Source: Cardiocondyla obscurior (Eukaryota > Arthropoda > Insecta > Hymenoptera > Formicidae). From it: a DNA stretch of 64,000 bases. The first letter of the stretch is position 1. Each line of letters starts with the position of its first letter. Below, one piece after another: positions 13,300 to 25,400 of the stretch. The notes below the pieces were generated by a model. It made no database searches and was not told the origin of the DNA. It worked only from the letters and a program-made list of their open reading frames with translations. A program made the position numbers and the translations under genes. The DNA lies in contig NC_091867.1 in the NCBI RefSeq assembly GCF_019399895.1, positions 8,445,501-8,509,500 of the forward strand. The letters run 5' to 3'.

Positions 13300-14417
13300 A
13301 ATAGATAGGCGCGGAGGGTGGGAGGAGGCGGGGGGTGACGGGGTGAGAGCGAGCGCAAGCCTACGTGCCGCGAGCTAGGTATATTCCTCCACTACTCCCA
13401 CTCTCGCTTTGTCCTTCTCCAGCGGTCGCGCGAAGCACATGTACTCACTACGTACTGTATAGCAGCCACGAGTGTCCGTGCCGAAAAGTTTGCGTATTTG
13501 CGTTAAACGAAACCTCTCGGCACGAGAATTATCTTCTTCTCTCCATTCTCCGTGTGAGGAGAACACTTATGGCTACGTCTTCTTTCCTTAAAGTAAGTTA
13601 AATCCTTACGCATACATCTCTGCGAAATAATCTTTTTGTTTCAGAAGTGTTGCGTGGACTCGCACAGTTTTAATTAAATATCTGGGCTTTTTGTTTGCAG
13701 GTAACCAGCGCGAGAATCAAGTTTAAATGGACCGAGAGGAAGCTAGCCACACTCTGACAGGAGGTCCGATATTCTGAGAGGAGGAGGAGGCCTCGGAAAG
13801 GCATTATGCGTCAACGGAGCAACTCCACGGGTAAGAATTACTTTTTTGAAACACAAAACTAGTAGCTCGTTGTAATGGAAAATTTTATTTTTAATTATTT
13901 GTAGCATTTCTAAAATTAAATTATATATTTCTTTTTGTTACAGATCAACGCAGCTGCATTCACCTCCGACAACAAAAGTGCCGTCACCGCCGATATTAAT
14001 AATACGAATCGCAGCCGGTTCGTCGGTCGTTCCGGGAGTTTCGTGTAGTATTCGGGCGGATTTTTTTGAAATAAGACTTTCTTTTAATCGCGATTGTCGA
14101 ACATGAAACGCGCGAAAGTGATCAGTCATTTTTATGATTGTAAAATCACGGTCGGGGTGTTCGCGAGTGACTTGTGCGCGGAAGAACGACTCGACACACA
14201 AACTGAGAGGAGGAGCAGGCCCGGGACGGGTATCCTGCATCGGCGGAGCAACTTTTAGGTGAGAATTAATTCTTTAAATAAAATCTTTAATTAAAAAAAC
14301 AAAATTAATTTTTTTTATTAACTTTATTAATTATCTGGCATGTCTACATTAATGTTTTTTTTTTATGTTACAGTCACCGGCAGAACTCCACAACTCCGCT
14401 GAAGCTCATGCAGATTG
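13300..14417 (+). ncRNA. Multi-exon, probably non-coding transcript
   Basis: Four consecutive exon-like blocks have good splice borders. A first exon of unknown start ends at 13,592 (donor GTAAGT). Exon A is 13,701-13,830 (acceptor TTTGCAG, donor GTAAGA). Exon B is 13,944-14,258 (acceptor TTACAG, donor GTGAGA). Exon C is 14,374-14,417 (acceptor TTACAG, donor GTAAGT). No long frame runs through them. The only ATG-led frame I noted across the first junction, from 13,569, ends at 13,757 after 26 codons. The 3' ends of exons A and B are similar, which suggests exon duplication. This may be a long non-coding RNA or alternative 5' untranslated exons of another gene. GC-rich sequence at about 13,310-13,380 could be its promoter. 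Confidence 0.45.
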
Positions 14418-17400
14418 GTAAGTCGCATAATTTTTTTTTTCGTAGTTTAAAATTGGAGTCTCTTAAAAAATAGCACTCGCGTAGCGCGCGTATAGTTTGT
14501 TCTAGTAGTATAAAAAAGTTTTACAACTTATTTCTTTTTAATCAATTTTCGCGGAGGGGAGGAAGGGATCGCACATCGTGATATCGCGAAGCCGGATATC
14601 TCGATGAAGGGTTGCCGGTCGGTGGACACCCCGGCGGAGAAGGGCTCGTATAATCCCATGAATACATAATCCAGATGCAAACAGCCGCCACGCGTGCCCC
14701 GATTTAAACGGTCGCGATATTTCACGGATTATAACGCGAATATTTGCACTATTTTTCACGGTGCGTCGTCTGAGGTCCCGATCGTTCGCTGGAGTTAACA
14801 GTGTCCTTCGTTCCGAGCAGCATTATTTTAGGTTCTTAGTTTCTCACGAGAGTTCTCCGCCTAACAATTGTCACATTCGCGATTAAATGGAGCGGCAAGA
14901 TTGATTGACAAAAGTCAGCTTTTAAAAAGCAGCACAAGGCGCTGATGCAAATACTGATAGTCTGACATCGCGAGGGTTTCTTTTTTTAACGGGATAAACG
15001 TACACGATAAAAAAAAAACTTGGCGTTGATGGATGAGATCAGATTATCGACTTCTTCGAGCTGCAGAACAGTCTCGTCAATCGACAATATTATAAAAAAA
15101 AAAAAAAACGTTATCGTAAAAAAAAATTTTGAAAGAAGGGAAGGACTGTAAAGTAGATGACGCAAGTTTCTGTCAAAGGACATTATTATTGCAATTAGCG
15201 CGCATACGATTGCGACAGGATGACAAACTTACTAGCTAAGGTTGATTAAAACGCGTACAACGCTAAGTCGACACGCAGGAAAAGAAGAAGTCTCCGAATA
15301 ATTATTAAGGCAGTTGTGTGCGAGGTTTAACAAGCCGTCCCTTTGGACGTTCTTCCTGTTTCTCGATCGCAAGGTAATTAATGACGGGCCCGTCCAAATC
15401 GATTAGATCGCAGTCAAATGGGCGAAAAATATATCTACAGATAGGCAGGATCGAAGAACCCGCGATCCTTTTTCCTCACATGTCCCACTTTACAAAATTA
15501 TTTACAGTCGCAGGGTATTCGTCAAGCAGAAATATATTCGTCAGTATTAATTAAAATATTAATCAGCGAGGGATTAATCGTTAAATTCCTCTCTGCGACG
15601 CGAGAACAAAGACCGCAATTTTTTTTTTTTTTCTTTTTTTTTACATAAATGATAGATAACAAATGTGATTTACAAGTATTGCACATTGGAATCTTACCCG
15701 AATACAAACTAGATAGAACCTCGACAGAATGGAGATTTCTTATACTGCTGATATCAAAAGTACTCGTCCACCGCTTAAAGTTACATCCCAAAATTACACT
15801 CACATTAAGAATTATCATATATATTTAAAATATAATATATAATTCTTAATATTTATTAATACAATTAAAAATTATATTATATATGCTACATTTTCGTCAT
15901 GAAATAGACAAAGGTAATGTTTTGAATAAAATGCCTTCAACAGCCGACGCTCATACTTCGCGGCATGCAACCACTAATTAACGTTCTTCTAATTCGCACA
16001 AGCTTCTAATTCGTGACAAAGGAAAATGCATGAAAAAAAAAAGAGGATACAGGGGTGGAATAAATAACACAGTTTATTATTATATTCCCGTTTAAACAAC
16101 ACAATCGGCGCAAAATAAAACAGCGATAACGCGTAGTAAACTAACATGTATCGATAAAACAGCAATAAAATTTGTTATTTAATAAAAATAACATGTGAGA
16201 CGATTCGATGATGGAACGGAATTCGCAGGATGCAAGTTCCACGCGGGATTATATGCGGGTGATAAACGACTGCCGGCGCAACTCGGGGCGAAGTTACACG
16301 CTCGATACGATTCTCCCTCGAAAATCGATATCGCGCAATGTATGAGCGTAAGCTTAAGCTAAAATCGGAGCGATAAGTTACAGGACAAGTTACAGGACAC
16401 GCACGCACACGCACACGGAACGCATTCGCTCTTTTTCTTTTTTTTATTTTTTTTTTTTTCTGTTACTTTTTGACTTTCTCACTCTCTTACAAAAATAAGT
16501 TGGACGGAACAGACAACGAGTATCCTCGTAATTTTCTTACCCCCGTTTCGAAGGCGATTAGGCCATCCGGTTGGAGGTTTGAGCTCCTCTTCCCTCGCCA
16601 TTTCCGCGTAAAACGCTTGGCAAACTGCAGCTCGAAAGTCTATCTGTGCTAAGAGTGCTGTTAGATGGCTTCAAGCGCGTGCGAAGTGATTTCAATCTCG
16701 CGAACCCGTAGACAACGCGAAGACTATCGAAAAATTAACGTAAAGGGAATTTACCCGTATAAAAATAGAAAAAGAGTCTCTTTTTTCGCGACTCCCGTCG
16801 ACAAGTTATTCACCGTTCGTGACGAATAAGCAGATCCACATCTGGACCTTTTAGTTTAACTCGTTTCATCGTTATCTCGCGAATTTTGTATGTTTCCTGC
16901 TCTTTGCGTAGAATTAATTATCTTTCTAATATCTACTAACGTTACGTTACAAATAAGGATTTGTAAATTTTTTTTTCTACGCGTGAAAGGCCGAGATGGA
17001 ACATAATAACCAAATTGTGTGATGGCAAGGCGTCGTACGAAAAAGAAAAAAAAAGAAAAAAAAAAGAACAGAAGTTCAGATGTAAAATTAACGAAATTGT
17101 ACGCTTTATTACATAATACTTCGAGGCAACGTTGAAAGTTATAATACCTATCTGTTGGGCATCGCTTTGCCCTGTCATTTGTGCAGCGCACGATTTTCTT
17201 TTTCCTTTTCGTTTTCCTCGAGGACGAGAAAATGTGAACGATCTCGCTATGCGGAGGATGATCACACGACCGAATATTGCACTATGTGTAATAAATAATC
17301 TTCTATTGGCAGCAATATTGGGATCGCTACGTTGGAAGGGAAAGCTGATCGACTTAACTAATAGAAGACGCGATAATTAATAATTTAAATAAAACACACA

Positions 17401-19449
17401 ATCAGCAGTAAAATATTAACTATCGCGACAACAATAACGAAACGGAACCAAGCACGCGAAGAGCATAATTACCATCTCCCTCGCAATTATCGTGTATTAT
17501 TCTTCTAATTTACGATTTATTTCTGAACGAAGTATTAAAAATCGCTATGCGAAATTAACTCGTCACAACAAAGTTAAAAGGCAGATGATATCACAAATCG
17601 AAATACAAAAATATTTCATGAAACTGATTTGCGTTACGTTGAATGATTAATTACAAAAGTACGTTATTAAATAAGTATTCGTATAAAAAAATACCTTCGT
17701 GGCAAATACTATCTCGGACAATACTGACCTGATTTTCGTTGCGAGGCCGCGCGTATAAAATATAAAAATATTGATTGATCTTCGTTTGCATTAAGGTAGC
17801 AAATGCAACGTTTAAATTAATTGCGTTTGATCTTGTCGCGTGACCACTGCCTTTTAAATTTGTCACAATAAAACGCAAATATCGCAAAACCAGATAAAAC
17901 TATCTCACAAAGCAGACGCGTATTGTCTCAAGGGATTTATTTTGCTCCCCCATATCCTTGCAAGCACTAATTAAAACATTCACCCGGCGACAAAAATAGG
18001 AAAAATATATACATTATTAAATAGCTATAAAAAATTGCTTAAAAATCTTTAAAAATACACCTTTTGGCGATGTGTGTTTAATAGCGACATCGCGTCGACG
18101 CTTTTCCTCAATGAACTTTTGCATTTAGCTCTACGAAATATCAGGCGATTACAGATGCAGAGTTTATGTGTGGATGATTTCATGGATGCTAGCGTAAAAA
18201 AATAATTTAAACGTGAAAAAAAAAAGAAAAAAAATAGATTGCTCGTCGATACACGCTTTCTCCGTTCCAATTTTCAACCTTTCCCGTCCTTTTAGGCGTG
18301 TACAAGCTCTCGTTTAGGCTTTCTTTCTCGCACCGTACATTTCATCTTAGTTTTTCTTTTTTTATCCATGGGGTCAAGGTATCTACGCCTACGGTTAAAA
18401 TTGCTTTATTAGTAAACGGCCGCAAATACCTTTCGCAAAAATACAATTTCTCTCGTACGCTAAGAATGGGGTGTTATATGCTACGTTATACGCTTCGTTA
18501 TTTGTTTAATCGTATTAATCGTCATCGCGCGGATTGGAAGCTGACTCCAGACAAAACGTTCGATAATCAAATTTGATTTGTGGCAAGAAAGGCGCAAAAT
18601 ATCAACAAACGAAACCGATACTCGTCCCAAATATCTTTTCGGATATAGAAAATCGATGTATGTACTGATGCATCGGGATTTAGTAAAAATTATTTTATAA
18701 CTGTAACTTCGTTATTGCTTTTATTAATTGACGGCACTCCGATATGCTTTTACTACTTTTAAAACTGTCCTATTAATAAGAAAAATATATTTATAAATTT
18801 TCGAAACCAGTTAAATTTATTTATTTAGATTTTTTTTAAAGCAGAAGTTCTTTTTTTTAATATTTCTTATTAAAAGATATCTTTCTAAAAAATATCTCTC
18901 AAGAAACTGTCTATTTAAACTAATAAAATTAATTTAATCCTGATGTTTCAGTATAATATTAGATATGTTTAGAGACAAAATACCTCTTTCCTTTCACTCG
19001 CCTTTTGTTTAACTCTGCAAATTTTTTGTCTTCCACATTTTTCTTTTCTTGCCTTCACTGACGTTCTCTGTTTATATTTTCTTCCTCTACCCATTAATGA
19101 TTGTTCGGCAACAAACGTCTCGCAGTTTCGTTAGCTTTCTCCGTGAATCGATGCGCGACTGCGAGAATGACAACGATAAGGTGATTGGCAAATCGGATCG
19201 ACCGAGCATGATGGAAGAAGACGGCAGCAGCGGCAAGAAACCAGCTTCGCGAGTCACACAATCAACAATATACCGTAATTTCGTTGCGACTTCTTGGCGG
19301 AGTTCGTTTCGTTTCCAATTGACCGCTACAACACGGTCTTCGTTTTGCTAGTGATGAACCGATCACCGCAAAAAGGGTCAATGATTGTTGACCAACGACG
19401 ATACTGGCGGTCGAATTCACGAGGGTCTCAGACGACGCCGCTCTCGAGG
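14418..19449. other. No gene seen; AT-rich spacer
   Basis: The sequence is AT-rich with many A/T runs. Open frames are short and unlike known proteins. The 3' untranslated region of the minus-strand katanin gene should extend below 19,450, but I could not place its polyadenylation site with confidence. Further exons of the plus-strand transcript may lie here, but none stands out. Confidence 0.5.
15804..15850. repeat. AT-rich inverted repeat, 12-bp perfect arms
   Basis: ATTAAGAATTAT at 15,804-15,815 is the exact reverse complement of 15,839-15,850, with a 23-nt AT-rich spacer. No function is evident. Confidence 0.7.
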
Positions 19450-22400
19450 TCACTCGAGGCTCCTTATGAGCACCGCTAATTCGCGAAACGAGGCACCTAG
19501 TTTCCCGGGCGTCGATTGCTTCTTTAGCAAGATAGCCCGTATTGCCGAGAGCTTTTCGTAGCAGGAAAGGCACTTGTGATACCTGAAAAAGAGAGAACGG
19601 CTCGTTAAGTATCCGCGTGAAAGATTAAACGACAATGTTACTTCTTTTACTTTTAAAGAGCAATGTAATGAATAAAACTCACCGTTCCTCTCGCGAAACG
19701 TCAACGCCAATCGTATGAAGAGGTGCTTCCACGTTAGACTTTATCACCGGGGCGAAGTTGCGAAGAATAAGTCTCAATGCCGAGCAAGCTACCGTTATAT
19801 ACCTAAAGCACAAACAATTAAAAAATTTTAATTTGAAGGAAAAATAAAAGAGTTAAATTTTAGTATTATGTAATTTATAACTCGTTGGTTTAGGATGTTA
19901 AGGCAAGAACAATCGTGGAATAAAATGGGAAGCCTGTCTCCCAACGCTATCTGGTCACGCCTGGGCCGTTCGGTAAAACGGGTGTTATTAGGCTTGCTAA
20001 CGACGCTAATAAATAACGAAAGGCACGGAAGGCTTGCTCGCTCGATTCAGCACGCTCTCGCTTTCGGACAGACGGGGCGATAAAGGGTTCGAGCTCCGGT
20101 TTGAATCGGCGAGACGAATCGCGAACGGCCTCATGAATGCAACGCGCGCGACGCCGATCGACAATACTCCGTGTAATGCACCATGTATCAGTCCCGGCAA
20201 TTCGAATTTCATACGATTTGCGACGAAATGCGAAACCGACACAATAACAGGAAAGTCAGGGTTTGAGAAAAGCGTCTTTTCAAATACGATAAAAATCCTG
20301 TCCTTAAAAATTGATTATAATTTTTTTTCAGACTTAAAATAGAAGAATAAATTTCGGGCTACGAAGTCTCGATTTAAACGCGAGTTAATTAATATAATTT
20401 CTAATTTACGTGATAGACGTCAATATATTGATTAAAATAAGTATTTATAATTTTATCCTAAGATTTTTTTTTTATTATACTAAATATTCAATGTTTTACG
20501 GAAAAAAAATGTTTTTATCTTCTCTCAAAAATTTTTTCTGATCTTGCCGTGGATGAATACAAGCGCGAAAAAATACAGAAGCGATCGCGAAATTGGAAAA
20601 CGATCGGGCGGGGCGCAAACCCTTCCCCTGACACGTGACACACGTCTAGGCATTCTGGCCGATCCCTTTTTTTTTTCTCACGAACCACCGGGTCCAGGAC
20701 GAAAGGCCGCGACGAACAAGCCGTGAAAATGAGCGGACAAACGACTATATGCAAACCAGTACTTTATATAATGAGTTGTTCTAGATGTGTATATTATACT
20801 TTGGTATAGTTCCTGTTGACTTTGCGACTTGTAAAATCGAAATGTCATTATATTTAAAAAAATCCAGAATAACAAAGCGGTCACTAACATTTTCAGATAA
20901 AGATTACTCTTGCAAGATCACGTATCGGACTATTAAAACTTTAAATTTAATATAATTATATTATAAAAATTAATTATATACAATTATATAATTTGCGAGC
21001 AGAACGGCAAGCACTAACAAATGGTTCGATGGCCTCGCTATTACGAGTGACTGCGAACGACAGCTGCTCAGCGGCAGATAATTAGTTTGAATTCACTTTT
21101 CACGGTATTAAATACGTTAGGGTGCTAATATGCGACTGCTATTAACCGGTTCGCTGTAATTACTCTAGGCAATCGGCATAAAGTGACTCCAATTAAAATT
21201 ACAGCATTTTTCCTAAAACAGAACTGTTGCAGATGTTATTTTATTTTTTTTTTATAGTAGTCTAAAAGCCTTTACAAATTAAAAGTTACAAGAAATTTCT
21301 AAAATCATATTTTAGGTTTTAAACTTTCTCAGTTACCTCAATATTGTGTATAATTATCTCGCTACAATAAATACATATATCTGACAGAAAAAAAAAAAAA
21401 AAAAAAAAATCTTTAAGTTAGAAAAAGAAAAAAACGGGAAGCTCGTTAGGGCAGTTGGCGTTCGATCAAAGCCTAATTGAGGGAGAGCAACCCTTGCATG
21501 TTCAACGGAAGTTACGCGACTGATCCACTGCCCGATACGACTAATTAATCGTCGAATCAATGTCAGAATGATTTCCGGTCCAATCAAATCGAGATTGCAC
21601 ATACAGAAAATTGACTATAAATTTTTTTTTCCCTCAAACTCGTACATAAAGGCTTCTGACAAAAAAAGATCAAAGAATAAAGTTACAATTAGACTTTTAA
21701 AATCCAAATGAGTGGCCATCATTATCGAATTATATCCTGATAATGAGAAAACAAATTCTTGCAAGGTAACACGTGCGCGGGAAAGGCTGAGGGCGAGTAA
21801 TGGTAGTCCACAATAAAATGCGGAAAGAAACAGTCGTTTCTTGTCATGACAGAGTAACAGCTTGGAACTGAGGGCAGTCGGTTAATCGCCCACTTTCGTA
21901 CGTCAAACGGACGTAAAAAGACAAGCTCTCCCTCTTTCTCATTTGGATTTATAGCCGAATGGTCAGGAAGTGGCGCGTATCTGACGAGAAACCGTTTAAA
22001 TTTGCAGTCATTGGACTTAACGGTAATCTAAGACTTTACTTTAAACTTGTTTCTGCTAAACTATATAATAAAACTTAGTTCGATACATCTTAATAGTAGA
22101 CTGTTCGATATATGTATATCCTAACAAAAAAAATCAGTCAATTTAATTATTCCTCCAAATCTAAAATTCCTAAAATTTAATTTAAACTATGAAACATTTC
22201 TTTCTCTTGCTCCTATAAATTTTGGTCGGTAACAATCGTTTGACGTTGAAGATGACACTAGGCTGCTCTGTCCACCGTCGTCCTATCACGCTGGCATATG
22301 CGAACGTGGTGTCACTTCAGATTTCAATTCACGAACAATACTCAGCGAGCGACACGGACGATTCGCGTGTCTCGTCGAATTTGCATCTGTCACTATCTCC

Positions 22401-25400
22401 CATTGTCTCGGCTAATTTCGCGTGCTGCCCTAACGCTCGCCTCGGGTTTCCCTGCTTCGGCTAATTAGCCATTCCCATAGTCTACCTCCGAATTTTGTAG
22501 AATCCCCCACTCTCCCCTCTTCCCGTTCGAACACAGGGGATGCGAAAGAGACCCTCTCGAAAGGGGTGTCTCTATTTTTCAATACAAATGCCGCGCGCGT
22601 TACAGCCATTGAAGATGAAGTAATCTTACACGATAATAGATGCAAAGCGTGCCGCAAGGAGCGATGAATATTCACGGTGTCATCTCTAAATATACTCCCG
22701 TGATGCGACAATGAGATGCGTTGCAGTCGGATGGGAATGCAAATGTGACACTAATAGTAAAGCAAACCGATTTGAAAACGTGGCAAAATTGAAAGAAATA
22801 TTTCAACAAAAGAAACAAAATTATATTTAAAAAATAACGTTATATGTTATTTGCAAAAATTTCGTAAAACAATATATTTCATACTTACGTTTCATATTTA
22901 CTCTGAAAAAGATCGCTAATGGGACCCAATAAAGAATTGCATAGATCCAAGTTCCACATTGGTCTGCAATGAAAAAGAATAAAAGGTAATTATAATATCA
23001 AATATACCTTTTAATTGAAACTATTAAATCGATAAGGCTACATACGGTTTTAATGTAAGAATACCCAAAAGATCCACGATGACCGCCAAATCATTCATCG
23101 CGACTGCAGAGTCTACCGCGGCCTGAAATTAATATTGCATTAACATATTTCTCTTTAAGTTGGTACGTTTTTACGTAAAGTTAAATGAATGATTACCTTG
23201 AGATCTTTGTTATGCCAGAGTGAATATATTATCTGTAATGAACGATGCCGACTCTTAAGTACTGCCATCATCGAATCGTGGTTGCGCATCATGCTATTCA
23301 ATACCTCGGCCTCCGACATTTCCGTCAGTACGCCCATCTGAGGATAGCCCAATGCCGCGGGACTGGTGTAACTATGCTATAATATAACACATTAATAAAA
23401 TAATTAAAACGTAAGAACCTTTTAAGTTATATAAAATAATTATTAATTTTACTCGCGCAATTTTCAAGTAATAAAATTTATCTACCGGTAAGAAATTCTC
23501 TACGTCCAAGCCGTAAGGCTTGTCGGTGCTCATCGGTACCAATTCCTCTTTCTCTACATCTTCGACGTTAGTCCTTATTTGCGAGACCCGTATGTCGACT
23601 TTGGGATTCGGAGAAATCTGAGCCTTATTAGGTAGCTTCCTTGTAGAAGATGACATCGTCGTGGAAGCGTTACGCGCTGACAACGCGGTTGAGGTAGAAA
23701 AATTTCGATTGAGCGATGTCGATCTCGTCTGAGCTGTGTTCGGCCTGTTTAACGCAGGATCCGAGGGACTATGTCTTATATTATTAATTCTATAACAAAA
23801 ATATCATCCTGAAGTCACATACCATTACAATTACTACTATTTATATTAATATATAATTTATATTAATATATTAATATATAATTTTTTTTTCATTATTATT
23901 ACCGCGTAATAAGTAATACTTACTGTACAGGATAGTCACTTTCATATCCCTGCTCCCCATCCCTACTATTCTGTCTTTTCAAGTAATGTTTTGGAGAATC
24001 TGGACTGGGCACTCTGGTCTTTAACTTGCCGTCGTCCATCACAGGAATTACTGCAGCCATCGGTGCAACACGCGGTGTCAAAGTAGAATTTGATCTTTGC
24101 GGTCCTAAGGGATGAGATACCGTTTGATCGTTGACAGCTACCCTTTTTCCGGGGAACGGTGTAATACTTTGTCGCAATGGCGGTATTGATGCGAAATTTT
24201 TAGATGTTCGCTGATTCAAACTATTGTTCGCCGCTTGCAAATTCGCCCTGATTTGGCTTGTTGTCGTAATTGAATTTCTTTGTACTGGCGGCGAGGACTT
24301 AATTGGCTGAACCCGCACCGGTACCGGCTTTGTCAAAGATAACGTGGGCGCTGGCGGGGATGACGAAGGAGTTAGTACCGATGGCACTTCTTCGCGCTCC
24401 ATCGTGCTTATGTTCGACATTGAGGTAGAGAGATTTTGCAGTATTTGAGGCTGTGCTGGATCTAAAAATTAAACAAAAGATTACGTTAATATACTATTCT
24501 AAAATTTGGATTAAATATTTTACATTAATATTTAATAAATTCGCGAGAAATTCCAATACCGTTGTGCAGTAAAAATTTTGTTGTAAAACTTGTATCATAT
24601 TTTAGTAATAAGATACAATTCATGCAAAGGTTATTGAAACTCACCTACGTCGTGAGGCTCCTCGAAAGCCTCGGGTTCAGGAGGTGGGGTGCGAGACACT
24701 GCAACATATCATGCGCGGCATGCTCATTCACAAACTATACAACGTTTGCACTCACATTTAGACGTGTTTGATATATCGTGTGCGTTAGTATCGTGAAGGA
24801 TTGGATTAAATGTTAGATTGGAATTTTTGTCACACGCACACACGCACGCGCGCACACACACGCACACACACATCACGCATACCACACCACACACCCAATG
24901 AACAATGAGGCATTACAAAACGGATGTGGCAGATCACTTACACGCCCTGCTCGGTTGAAAAATGTCCCTGTACTCTGTTACATTGGGTATGTCCGCGAAG
25001 GTGGCTTCGTCTTCCGGATCGGTCCCAGATTTATCCGCTTCTTCTATTGTTCGAACATCCAGCCTACAAACACATATAAATGCAAATATAAATTGGCGTT
25101 AAAGACTTGATATTAATATTGTAGAGAAAATACTCACGTATGTTTCTTCAATCCTATCGGTCTTTCTTTAGAAAAGCTTTTCCTCAGAGAATTTCCGTGA
25201 CTAAACGGTGAACTTACAGCAGATATTCCTCCCAAAGGTGCGATTTTCTTCAAATCGCACACATATAAAACGACATTTGCGGTGTGAAGACTCGCGCCGA
25301 TCTGAAACAATTTCATGTTTCAATAAAACCGACGTAAATTAAATATATTAAAAAATTTAGAACTTAGCACTTTGTCTTACCAATTGATTTTGAGCTACGG

